From Gnomoniopsis sp. IMI 355080 (lineage: Eukaryota > Ascomycota > Sordariomycetes > Diaporthales > Gnomoniaceae): 64,000 bases of DNA. This document shows, piece after piece, positions 1 through 10,300 of this stretch (position 1 is the stretch's first letter; each line of letters begins with the position of its first letter). The translations under genes and the position numbers were made by a program. The DNA is taken from NCBI GenBank assembly GCA_027946555.1, contig JAPEVC010000039.1:62001-126000 (forward strand). The letters are read 5' to 3'. The notes beneath the pieces are model-generated. The model saw nothing but the letters and a program-made list of their open reading frames with translations, ran no database searches and was not told the origin of the DNA.

Positions 1-229
1 AAGCCGGTTGCAAGAGCTTGAAGCCGAGCTTCTGGCCTTCCTGGAAGGACAACCTTCATGCTACCGGCGCAGCGCGGTCGGGGCCAACATTGCAAATAGA
101 AGCCAGATTAGGAAGAGGAAGCCGAGGATGGAAGCGAGAGCCGGAGCAAGAGCAAGTGAATGATTTAATCGGACAGTGGCGAAAGAGGATGGGCCTTAGC
201 TGGAATAACGAAAAGGATGAGTGCCTCCA

Positions 230-600
230 ATGACGATGAGTATGGCACTGCAACGCTTCGAGGATCGTGATCTCGAGACTTCGAATGCGGTGAGCATGCG
301 ATTGGAGTCAGATGCTCCAGGAGGTACTCAGTAGAGCAGGTACCTCAGACCAAGCTCGGACCTGGCAGCCTGGTAGGTACAGATGTACTTGGGACGTTCG
401 GCGACCCTGAGATCCAGGGTCTTCCCCTGCTAGCCTCCAGGGCCGCGGGTGGTGCCCATGTGTCTTTGGCGGCCCCTAAAATCCTAGATTTGACGACACT
501 TCTCGACATCACTATCAAAGTGATTGATATACTGGACAGTGTCTTGAACAAAGACATATTCCATCACCCAGCTCTGCTTATTTGCTTCATTTTCTGCTGA
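230..600 (+). CDS. possible small two-exon hypothetical gene (weak)
   Basis: A two-exon model can be drawn: exon 230..289, an intron 290..348 with a gtgagc donor and a ctcag acceptor, and exon 349..600 ending in TGA, giving 103 residues in a consistent phase. I recognise no domain. The C-terminal third is hydrophobic and helical-looking (stretch around ILDLTTLLDITIKVIDILD). It could be the 3' end of a gene that starts left of the window, or chance. Only the open frame and plausible splice sites support it. Confidence 0.18.
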
Positions 601-2807
601 AAAGAGTTGTTGTGTTCACTTCAGGACGCACAACGGAGGTAAAGACCCTGCAAACGAAGCATTTGAAAGGTCTGGAGTGCTGAGATTACTTGATAACGCT
701 CTAGATTATTCTCAATACCGTCTTGTTAGCAGACGGGTTTTATTGCCAACTGTGCGAGGGCTTCCCAAAGTTCCGTATACCACCTTATTTCTCGTCACTG
801 TCCTTGGATAGCGGGACAAAAGTTCTCAATACCCTCTCTCACCGACTTGATGATATATGAAAAGTTACATTCCTTGGATATTCGTCGTGGGAAGCCTCGT
901 AGCGAAGACAACATTTGTCGCCCGACGATCTTAGCTCCTGCAGGGTCAATGATTTATCCAGCTTGCCCAGCCTGCGACTTACTTTGAATATGTTTTTGCT
1001 TCTGCCATACCCAAGTGGGCTAGTGTAATACGATCAACAATATCAATTTTTGGACTGAATGGCGTATTCAGGGCCAGGGTCGTTGATAGGTCCAGTCACT
1101 AAATATTCTGCCCCGGAATCTGGCTATTCCCATGCACCGATGTGTTTCATGGTGTGTCTAGTACTTGAGGCTACATCTCACAATTTTGGAAATTGATAAC
1201 AAGACTCGCTATGCAAGGAAACCTGCGCTAAAAGGCAGGGCTGGTACAAGCAATCGAAGAAAAACAAAAAAAGAGTCAATGGCGTGTGTTCTCCGTGTCC
1301 TTCCAGTGAGGACTCAGTGTGTCTGTGTGTGTGACACGCACGAAGATCATGACGTCCAACCCCCTGTCTTATTGAGTCAAGGAAATTAAAGAAGGAAACC
1401 TATATGTTCATGTTGGAAGTAGATTCATGTCGATTCTCATGTTTGCAGTACGCCTTCTTTCCCATCGTACGTTCGACGCAGCAGGAAAGCTATGAGCGAG
1501 TGGCGCAGCTGCTTTTTGCCCTGCTGCCACACTTTAACGCACGACGCTGAACATGGCTCGCTGATATATGCTCACTTTCCAGCTCGAATCTACCGGTTTT
1601 GTGTTTTGTTTTTCTGTGCGCTTTTGTCAAAACCCGGGGGAATTGCTGCGGTCCGCAGATCTTTTGGTACGCTTCGTTGGATTTTCCTAAGACTCGCGTC
1701 CTCAGGATAAAATTGCTGGCGAATCACGCGGAAGACCGGTCATGGGATTGTGATAAGGCTCCGTTCAGATTGCAGACCCCAAGTCGTCCGGACAGCGTAC
1801 GAGGGCCAAGCTGGCCGGGTCGTTGGAAGATTTTCGGCCTGTGTGACTGGTTCGATGTAACATATTCTTTTTATGAGGCCGAGCGGGACGCTCCACGTAA
1901 ACGTTCACAAGGCATATTCCGTAGCGTAGGTCGCTCGATTCGTGACCTGACTAGGTCTTGCAGAATCCCAATTGCATCAAAGCATTGAGGAAAACGTACG
2001 TGTATTTACCTCTACATTGACGTGCTTAACATAAGGCCCGGGGAATGGCATGGTCATGATAGTTGGCATGCTATAATTTAGTGACTATGGCTATAATTAG
2101 ATCTATGTGTTCCACGCTTTTAGATTTCCGCAGCTTCCACATTCTGCTGCAACCCGTCGTCACAAATCAACCCGGTGGGCATGTCCTCCGTTGTTATATA
2201 GTGGGCAGTTATGTAATTGACTCGACGGCCTTCGTGGCATTGCATAGCTCTAATTACTTGCACGTCTCTACTGCCGACAGACCCGACCGAACCCCTAGCG
2301 CCGCGTCACTACTCGTGGCTGGCCTCGGGCCTGGCCTCGGGGCTGGCCGGCTTTCTGCCTTGTCGCCGCTTTGCTCCGAGTTCTCTGCACAACACCACTC
2401 TCCGAGTAGATGGTTTGAGGGTTGCTGCGCGGTGTGATCTGAGTTCACAGAGCTAACATCCATGCTTGACATGTTTCCCCTGGCTAAAACATTTAATTTC
2501 CCATGCGGGCCTAGGGGAAGGCGGTGGGTGACAGGAAAAGCCTCGGCTTTTCCAGTTGAACAATGTCATCACACTAGGGGTCATTCATCTACGTACCTAG
2601 TTGGTTAACGGGTCTAATCAACGGTCCCACAGTCTGTGTGGGCAGCAAAGTGCATCATATTACTAGCATCCGTCTTTGTATAAAGAAGGCAGACTCGTCA
2701 TGGACTCATATATAAATCTTCAGAGAGGCCCGCCTTCCAAGCCTCCGAGGCCACCATCCTGCAACGAGCCACCGCATCCCTAAGCCAACGCCAACGCCAA
2801 CAATAAC
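601..2807. other. intergenic region, no convincing gene
   Basis: Only short open frames without recognisable domains are present. There is a small GT-rich tract near 1315-1335. The last 200 bases are the promoter and 5' leader of the carboxylesterase gene. Confidence 0.6.
2709..2716 (+). promoter_or_regulatory. TATA box of the carboxylesterase gene
   Basis: The sequence TATATAAA lies 92-99 bp before the ATG at 2808. This is the usual spacing for a fungal gene with a short 5' leader. Confidence 0.5.
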
Positions 2808-4488
2808 ATGCGCTGCTCCCACGGACAACTCTATCTAGCGCTGGTCGCCAGTCTCGCGCTGGGCGGCCGGGCAGCCCTCTACGAGTCCCCGGTCAGCATC
2901 CCAGGCTACGGCAAGGTCCAGGGCACGGCGGCCCTCAACAGCTCGGCAGCGGCTCACGTGCCCAACTGGCAGAACATCTCCTTCTTCGGCGGTATACCCT
3001 ACGGCGCCGACACCTCAGGCGAGAATCGATGGCGGGACCCCCAGCCCGCAGCCCCTTGGAACGGGACGCTCGACGCCTCGGCTTTCGGCGACATCTGCGT
3101 CACTGACAACAGCCAGCTGAGCGAGTACAGCATGAGCGAGGACTGTCTGACTATCAATATCTGGACCCCGGCCACCTCGGCCGACGAGAAGCTGCCTGTC
3201 GCCATTTGGAGCTACGGCGACGGCACCGCACCGCCGCAGTCGACCTACAGCGGCGCCGGCGTTGCCGGCAAGGGCATCATCTTTGTCTCTTATGGCTTCC
3301 GCAACGGTGTCCTGGGTTTCCTCGCGCATCCTGAGCTGACCGAGACGACCGGCCGGAATGCCAGCGGGTGAGTTTTTCTTCCATCTCTTCACGCCATCCC
3401 TAGACATTATGGAGACACGATGCTGATAATGTCAATAACATAGAAATTGGGGCATGCTGGATCAGTTCGCGGCGGTCAAGTGGGTACACGAGAACATCGC
3501 GCACTTTGGTGGCGACCCGGACCACATTTCGGCTATCGGGCAGTCTTTTGGCGCCGCAGCGGTCTACCATATGGTCAACAGCCCGCTGACAGCAGATCTG
3601 GGTATCGTAAATGCTATCTCTGAATCCGGAATCAGGTCGCCTCGCGATCCCGATGTAGCGACATTCGAATGCGGTTATTACAACCAGACGTACGCGGAAA
3701 CAGTGGGCTCGGAGGTGCTCACGGCTCTCAACGTGACGACCTTCGCCGAGGCGCGCGACATCGACTACGAAACCATCTTCAACGCGACGGCCGACTTTGA
3801 CCAGTTCAAGCCCGTCCTCGACTACTACGCGCTGCCCGCCAAGTACGTGACGACGTGGGAAGACGGCGCCGCCAACAAGGTGCCGTATATCACGGGCAAC
3901 AATGCCGACGAGGACGGCGCAGCGGGTACCCTCACGACAACCGTGGCTGACTACAAGGCGTGGCTGAATGAAACGTACGGTGACGATTTGGCCGCCGAGT
4001 TTCTCGCGCTGTACCCGGCGGCCAACGACACGCAGGCGGCCGACTCGGAGAGCGCCCTCATTCGCGACCAGTTCCGCGTCAGCAGCTGGGAGTACATGGC
4101 CGGATTCGCCAATTCGTCGGGCGGCGTCAACACGTACACGTACTACTGGGACTACCAGACACCCGCCATGGACAGCGCGGCGCACGCAAGCGAGATCGTC
4201 TACGCGCTAGGCAACATTTGGCTACAGCCGAGCGTAAATTACACGGCCGAGGATTTTTATATCAGCGATGTCATGAGCGCCTACTGGGCCAACTTCATGA
4301 AAACGGGCGACGTCAACCAGGGCGGCTCTTACACCGGCAACGGCTCGCTGCCAGCGACCTGGGCTGCCACCTCTCAGGCGGACCCGACCACCTTCCACGT
4401 TGGTGAGGAGTACGGTGCCATCCCCGTGGCATCTGAGGAGAAGATTGCGCTGATACAGAAGTTCTTCTCTTCCTCCACTCCACTCTGA
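2808..4488 (+). CDS. secreted type-B carboxylesterase/lipase
   Basis: Two exons, 2808..3367 and 3444..4488, with a 76-bp intron, encode 534 residues. A signal peptide is visible (hydrophobic run, likely cleavage after GRA near residue 22). The family hallmarks are FFGGIPYG near the start, the EDCLTINIWTP block and the nucleophile elbow GQSFGA with Ser about 221. The usual elbow is GESAG, so Q and F are substitutions at tolerant positions. The catalytic His is in the HASEIVYALGN block. Many N-glycosylation sites fit an extracellular enzyme. It lies upstream of, and co-oriented with, the AsaB-like gene and the ligase-PKS, so a role in hydrolysing a product ester is possible. A general nutritional esterase is equally possible. 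Confidence 0.9.
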
Positions 4489-5426
4489 GCGCAAATATAT
4501 CAGCCTGCATAAGACAAAGCACAATGAACTTTTCAAAATTACCATGCCATTGACCCAGGAAACACCATATGTTGTGCCTGTGACTGGTGACTTTCCGCCA
4601 TGTGTAAATTCTGCACAACTCTTACCTAATAGCCTGCCCTGTTACTAAACTCACTCTCTCTACGATTCGTGAACAGCTTTTCTTCTAGCAAAGCAGCGCT
4701 TTCCGACCGAGCGCTTAGTAAAGTTTGCCTCAAAGACCGTTCCCGATTCGCCCTCGGTAGTCCGTACCTAATTAGGTCTTCCCATCAATGGCACAGTCTA
4801 CGTTCATCCATGGGTGCGAGTAAGTGAAGACATCTGTGCCCTCAACCCCCCTCACCCCGGTCGGAAGCGCAGCTCTCACGATCTGGGTTGGGTAGTGCCA
4901 GTGATGGTGCCTCCGTTCAAAGATAAGAGAGTACGTATTTTAGCAGTCAGTAAATTGAGAAAGTGTGGAATATCCCTCAATCTGCGCAAGGTCAAGTCAA
5001 CCGGTCCTTTTTCTCAACATCGCTCGAAGAAGATTCGAACGTACGCGTGTAATAATACTACTAGGAAGTGACTGTGCTCGTCACATCAAGATTGTTTGCC
5101 TTTACTAGGGCTACAACGCTTTAGGCAATGTGTCGAACTCTAATAGAAAGCAACACTTGAGAAGCTCTTAGAAGGCCAATAAGATCGACGCTGAACATGC
5201 AACCAAAGCTTGATGACAGAAGCGGGAACGAGCCCAGTTTCAATTTCCCAAACATACGCACAGCTTACAAGTATACCTATGTATAGAAGGGGAATTTTTT
5301 AAATAGTCCACGGTAATATCCAATATGTCGTGGAGAAGGGTTATCTTATGCTGTCATTCTATTTCGAGCACCACCGAGACAATATTCGGTCTAGCATCAT
5401 TATAGCATATCCAGGTACTCATCACG
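4489..5426. other. intergenic region
   Basis: Nothing recognisable apart from the promoter of the downstream AsaB-like gene. An 85-residue open frame at 4814..5071 has no domain and low plausibility. Confidence 0.6.
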
Positions 5427-6656
5427 ATGCGCTACACTCGACCACACGCGGCGAGCCGGCTCACTGCACTTCTCCAGAATAATATCTCCCTTTTTGGCAA
5501 AGTGAATGCGAGCACATACGCCCCGTCTCCACATGTTGACGGGCAAGGCCAAGTGTTAGGCCTCTTCAACTACTACAATCACCCTGGAACTCCGGCGCTG
5601 AACGACCTCACCATTATTGAGGGATCCTCAGCTGACAACAAGGCATATCGTCTACCCGTCCAAGACCTGCGCAAGCTCTCATCGCCTCTTTCAGAGTATA
5701 AACACACAAAGCACGGCTTTCAGATTATGAAGCAGCCTTTGCCCATTGACCCGTCTCCTGCTTCGGTCCACAACATCAAGATCATGACGGACCAGTACTA
5801 CCCAGCCATGATAGCTCTTCTGAAAGAGAAACTTGGCGTACGCTCTGCCATTGTGCGCAAACATTCCCTGCGCGACCTTCCACACTTTGCGCCCGGCGAC
5901 GTGGACCCAAAGATCGGATTTGAGGTCCCGTCACTGGCGCCCTTCAGCATCGCCCACTCGGACCACACCGCTGGTGGGGCGCGCGCCCACTTCCGCGCCA
6001 TGAAACAGCCCGACTGGTTTGTAGAGACGGGCACGGAAGATGGCTGCACGACGTCAGCGGAGCGCGAGGAGTTCTTCCGCTTGCGAAGGAAGATCATTGC
6101 GGCCGAGGACCGCGCAATTCGCGACGCCGGGCTCGACCCGGATGCCAACAGCGGAGGCAGAACGTCGCCCCAGGGAGGCCACTGGGCGTGGGACGGATCC
6201 AACTACGAAGGTCCGCGCTATGCGTATTTCAGCCTCTGGCGGTCGTGGGAGACGGTTGAACGTGATCCGCTGGCTGTCATGGACATGAGTACTCCCACGG
6301 CCCGGGATGTCGAGTATGTCCCGCTAACACGGACGTACCACCATCGTCCGGGATGTGCCCAATTCTTCCATAGTCAGAACAATCTTTTGAGGGCACCAGA
6401 TTTCAGATCAGAGACTACAAGGGACGGGATGATCCAGGACAACGACTCCGGCTATCATGCGTGGTCTTATCTCAGCGGGCAGACCCCAGAAGAGGTCTAT
6501 CTCATCACGTTCTATGACAGTCAGGCGCTGATTCCTGACTCGAAAGGGCAACAGAGCATTCAAATAGCATGCCCACATACCGCATTTGAAATCGAGGGGA
6601 CAAAGGATGCCCCTTTCCGCCGCAGTTGCGAATTAAGGGTCTGGTGTATCTGGTGA
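5427..6656 (+). CDS. CmcJ/AsaB-family hydroxylase/desaturase
   Basis: A single exon of 409 residues. The order of conserved blocks is that of the fungal family named after cephamycin CmcJ and the aspergillic-acid hydroxylase AsaB: an N-terminal LGLFNYYNHPG region, the KHGFQ block, the AHSDHTAGGARAHF block near residue 175 (family form AHxDxxPxGA), the YFSLWRSWETVERDPLAV block (family NxWRP...PLA), the TPEEVYLITFYDSQ block, then PHTAF and a C-terminal arginine-rich SCELRVW segment. Members are oxidative tailoring enzymes in secondary-metabolite clusters. Serine and alanine replace some conserved positions, so activity is not certain. Its placement 674 bp upstream of the ligase-PKS, on the same strand, suggests it modifies that product. 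Confidence 0.8.
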   Translation: MRYTRPHAASRLTALLQNNISLFGKVNASTYAPSPHVDGQGQVLGLFNYYNHPGTPALNDLTIIEGSSADNKAYRLPVQDLRKLSSPLSEYKHTKHGFQIMKQPLPIDPSPASVHNIKIMTDQYYPAMIALLKEKLGVRSAIVRKHSLRDLPHFAPGDVDPKIGFEVPSLAPFSIAHSDHTAGGARAHFRAMKQPDWFVETGTEDGCTTSAEREEFFRLRRKIIAAEDRAIRDAGLDPDANSGGRTSPQGGHWAWDGSNYEGPRYAYFSLWRSWETVERDPLAVMDMSTPTARDVEYVPLTRTYHHRPGCAQFFHSQNNLLRAPDFRSETTRDGMIQDNDSGYHAWSYLSGQTPEEVYLITFYDSQALIPDSKGQQSIQIACPHTAFEIEGTKDAPFRRSCELRVWCIW

Positions 6657-7329
6657 AAAATGAGGGCGAGGTTTTAAACCGTGTGAAGATGGCATTTATT
6701 CGGGGTAGCTTGGAAGGAATTTTTGGTTACTGATAACGTTAATTGTCGTCCCTCAATGGCGAAATGGTTACTACAACATAGTTTTTATTAAGCTTGGGGC
6801 ATAGATTGATCGAGCCGCGGACTCCGGCGGGCGGCGGACAACTTTCAAGTCCACCCCCCATATCTTCTCCTATGCCATGCCATAGCACGTCCAGTCATCT
6901 TTATCTCCGACACAAAGGCGTCAGCGTGTGAGTTTATGTATCAGTTCTTTGTTTGTTGTAACTACAATGTATGTCCGCGTGGTCGCTCCGGTAGGATCAG
7001 AGGTGCCGGCTGGGTCTGGGTCGCCGTGGGATGTAGCAACAGAGTGTTGCATCTCCGTCTGCGTCGCTGGGCATCCTACCCACCGCTCCCACCCAATCGA
7101 CAATAGTCGCAGATGTCAAGCAGAGCTACGCGTATCTAGGAAGGTAGATACTTCGCGCTTGGAATTTGTCGTGATACGCCCAGGACGGACGGATACCAAA
7201 GATATACAAATACAACGCCCCTTCAGATCACAGATCTGGGACCTACCAAAAGTTGAGCGAGCAGTGTCATGCTATCTTATCATGCATGTGTTTTAGGCAT
7301 TTAACTTCACAGTCATAACCAAAAGCAAT
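6657..7329. other. intergenic region / promoter of the ligase-PKS
   Basis: No gene seen. It contains a GC-rich palindromic stretch near 6825 (GAGCCGCGGACTCC) and no clear TATA box. A 122-residue open frame at 6928..7296 lacks any recognisable domain. Confidence 0.5.
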
Positions 7330-10300
7330 ATGACTTCCATTCTTTCAGTAGCCGACCTTCTTAAACAACACGCAGCAATTCGTGGGAACCAAATTGCCTT
7401 CTCGGGTCCCGCTGGACGTAATGTCACTTACGCAGATCTACTGGCGAGGACTGCTCGAGTCGCGGGCCACCTGATGAGAGCAGATATAAGTCGAGGTCAT
7501 CGAGTCGCTTTGGTCCTCAGTAGCTGTATCGAAGCGGTCGAGTGTACTTTCGCTATCACACGCGCCGCTGCAATAGCGGTGCCTCTTGACGCTCGCTCCT
7601 CGCACGCCGAGCTCACCAGAGCTTTGAAGAGCAGTCGTGCTCATGTTATAATAACGGATGACCGGCGCTTAGGAAATGTGTGCGAAGCAGTCAAAACTGT
7701 GAAGGAATGCGACAAGGCGCAAGTTCTTGTCGTTGTGGTTGGCAGCCGGCTGGATTTGAACGTGGACGTGGAAGGGCTTATCGTTCAAAGGTACGAGGAC
7801 TGGGCCCAAACCACGCCTAATCCAGAGGAATTAGCTCCTCCGATTGATGACCTAGGCTTGGAAGAGCCAGCTTGGTTGCATTATACCACAGGCACGACGG
7901 GCCAGCCAAAGGGTGTTCTGTCCACTCAGCGAGCATGGATATGGACCGCGGTCAACAGCTATGTGCCCTCGCTGAAGATGACAAGCACTGATAAGCTCTT
8001 CTGGCCATTGCCGCTCTTTCATGCCTTTGGACACTCTTTATGCATCATAGGCACACTTGTCACTGGCGCGAGTACGCATCTTGTAGGCAGCGAGTCGCTG
8101 CTGGACAATCTTGTGCAGCACCCCGAAACAACCATTATCGCGGGCGCGCCTGCAACGTATCGAGAGATCACCACGAACAGTGCAAACCGGAAGGAGTTAT
8201 CTCGGCTTCGACCAAGAGCATGTGTTAGTGCTGGGTCGGCGGCCCCCGCGGGTCTCAGTGCCCAGGTCGAGCAGCTGTTCGGAATTCCTATCATCAATCA
8301 TTATGGCTGCACCGAGTGTGGAATGATTGCCACAACCAACCCCGGAGATACTTATGGTGAAGACTCGTGTGGAACGTCTCCTCATGGGATTGACGTACAG
8401 GTCCGACTTTTGACTCCGGATGGACAGATGTTGTTCGAGGCGATGAATGGGGAGGAAGGCGAGATTTGTGTCCGCACACCTAGCTTCATGCTTGGGTACG
8501 ACAATGACATGACGCAGGTATCGAAGACGGCAGATGGGTGGTATCGTACAGGTGATTTGGGACGCCTCACAAAGACGGGAACAGACCAGGCGGTCTTGAC
8601 GGTGACAGGGCGACTGAAAGAATTGATCATTCGCGGCGGCGAGAACATCCACCCTGGTGAGGTGGAACGACCACTGCGCACATGTCCCGGCGTTGATGAT
8701 GTTGTTGTCACGGGGCTTCCGCACGACAGTAAGTCACATCACAACCTGTACTTTGTGTACTAAAACCTGCTAAATTCGGAGAAAGTGCTCGGAGAAGTGC
8801 CCACGGCATTCATAGTCCCCAAACCTGGTGTAGACATAGATGCATCCACACTGCTCGCTGCGTGTCGTGCCATGTTGCCGGATTACAAGGTGCCTGTGAC
8901 CTTCTACACCATCGATTCGATACCACATACCGCCTCGGGAAAACCGAAACGCCTAGCCACCGTGGAACTTTTGCGAACAGGTGCCCATTGTCGCCCACTC
9001 ACCGCTCGCTTACTTACTGAGGACTTGGTTGAGCCACTGGTTCTCGCGGAGAGTGCTGCGGCGTGCACTGGTGGACCAAGGCTGGATGAACTCGATCCTG
9101 ATCAATCATTTATGACCCTTGGGTTGAGTTCTTTGACCAGTGTAGTTCTTCGGGACCGACTTGCGTCTCTTACAGGACTGAACTTGCCAGTGACTCGTGA
9201 GTATTTAGACCACGCCTTGCCATCCCTACCATCCTACAGAGTATCTTCACAGTATAGAGTACAAAGCCTAACCAAACGTGAACAGTCGTGTATGATCATC
9301 CCACTCCGGCAGCTGTAAGCCAATACCTGCGCGAGAGGCTCTTCAAGACTCATCGGCATCTAAAACACCATTCAGACCAAGTCGCCGTACCGAAAGCGCC
9401 CGATGAGTCTGATGCGATGGAACCAATCGCCATTATTTCCATGGACTGTCGCTACCCTGGAGGTATTTCTTCCCCGGAAGACTTGTGGCATGTTGTGTCC
9501 CAAGAGTTGGATGTGACCTCCGATTTCCCGACCAATCGTGAATGGGATATCGATGCGCTATATGACCCGGATCCGAACAAGACCGGGACATGTGTTGCGC
9601 GCCGCGGTGGATTCCTGCATGACATGGCCGATTTTGACGCAGGATTCTTTGGTATGTCGCCTCGTGAAGCTCTTGCCACAGACCCTCAACAAAGGCTTCT
9701 TCTGGAGACCACACACTCCCTCATCGAGCGGGCTAGCATAGCACCCTCGTCTCTACGCGGTTCAAAAACGGGCGTCTTCGTGGGAATGATCTACAGCGAC
9801 TATGCCAGCCGCTTCAACCATGGAAGTGGGAAAGGTCATGAGTCCGAAGCCCACCTTGACATCGGCTCATCCCCTAGCGTTGCGGCAGGACGCATCTCAT
9901 ACTCTTTTGACTTTAAAGGCCCATCAATGGCCATCGATGCCGCCTGCTCCTCGTCGTTGACCGCCATACACCTGGCCGCTGCGTCCCTCCAAACAAGAGA
10001 GAGCAGGCTGGCTGTTGCGGGTGGCGTGACGCTGATGTCCACACCGCGCCAATTCATTGCCTTCAGCAGGCAACGCGGTCTTTCTACAGACGGGCGTTGC
10101 CGGTCCTACTCATCTGATGCAAACGGCACCGGTTGGTCCGAAGGTGTGGGCTTGGTTCTTTTGGAACGGCTGTCGGATGCAAAACGTAACGGGCACAGGA
10201 TACTCGGCCTTGTGCGCGGATCCGCCGTTAACTCGGATGGTACGTCAAACGGTTTGACTGCGCCCAGTGGTCCAGCACAGCAAGAAGTCATTCGGCAAGC

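Noticed and set aside
3400..4185. 261-codon open frame on the minus strand
   Set aside because: It lies antisense to the carboxylesterase exon 2, which has clear family motifs. It is Arg/Val-rich, as expected for the complement of a GC-rich gene, and has no domain.
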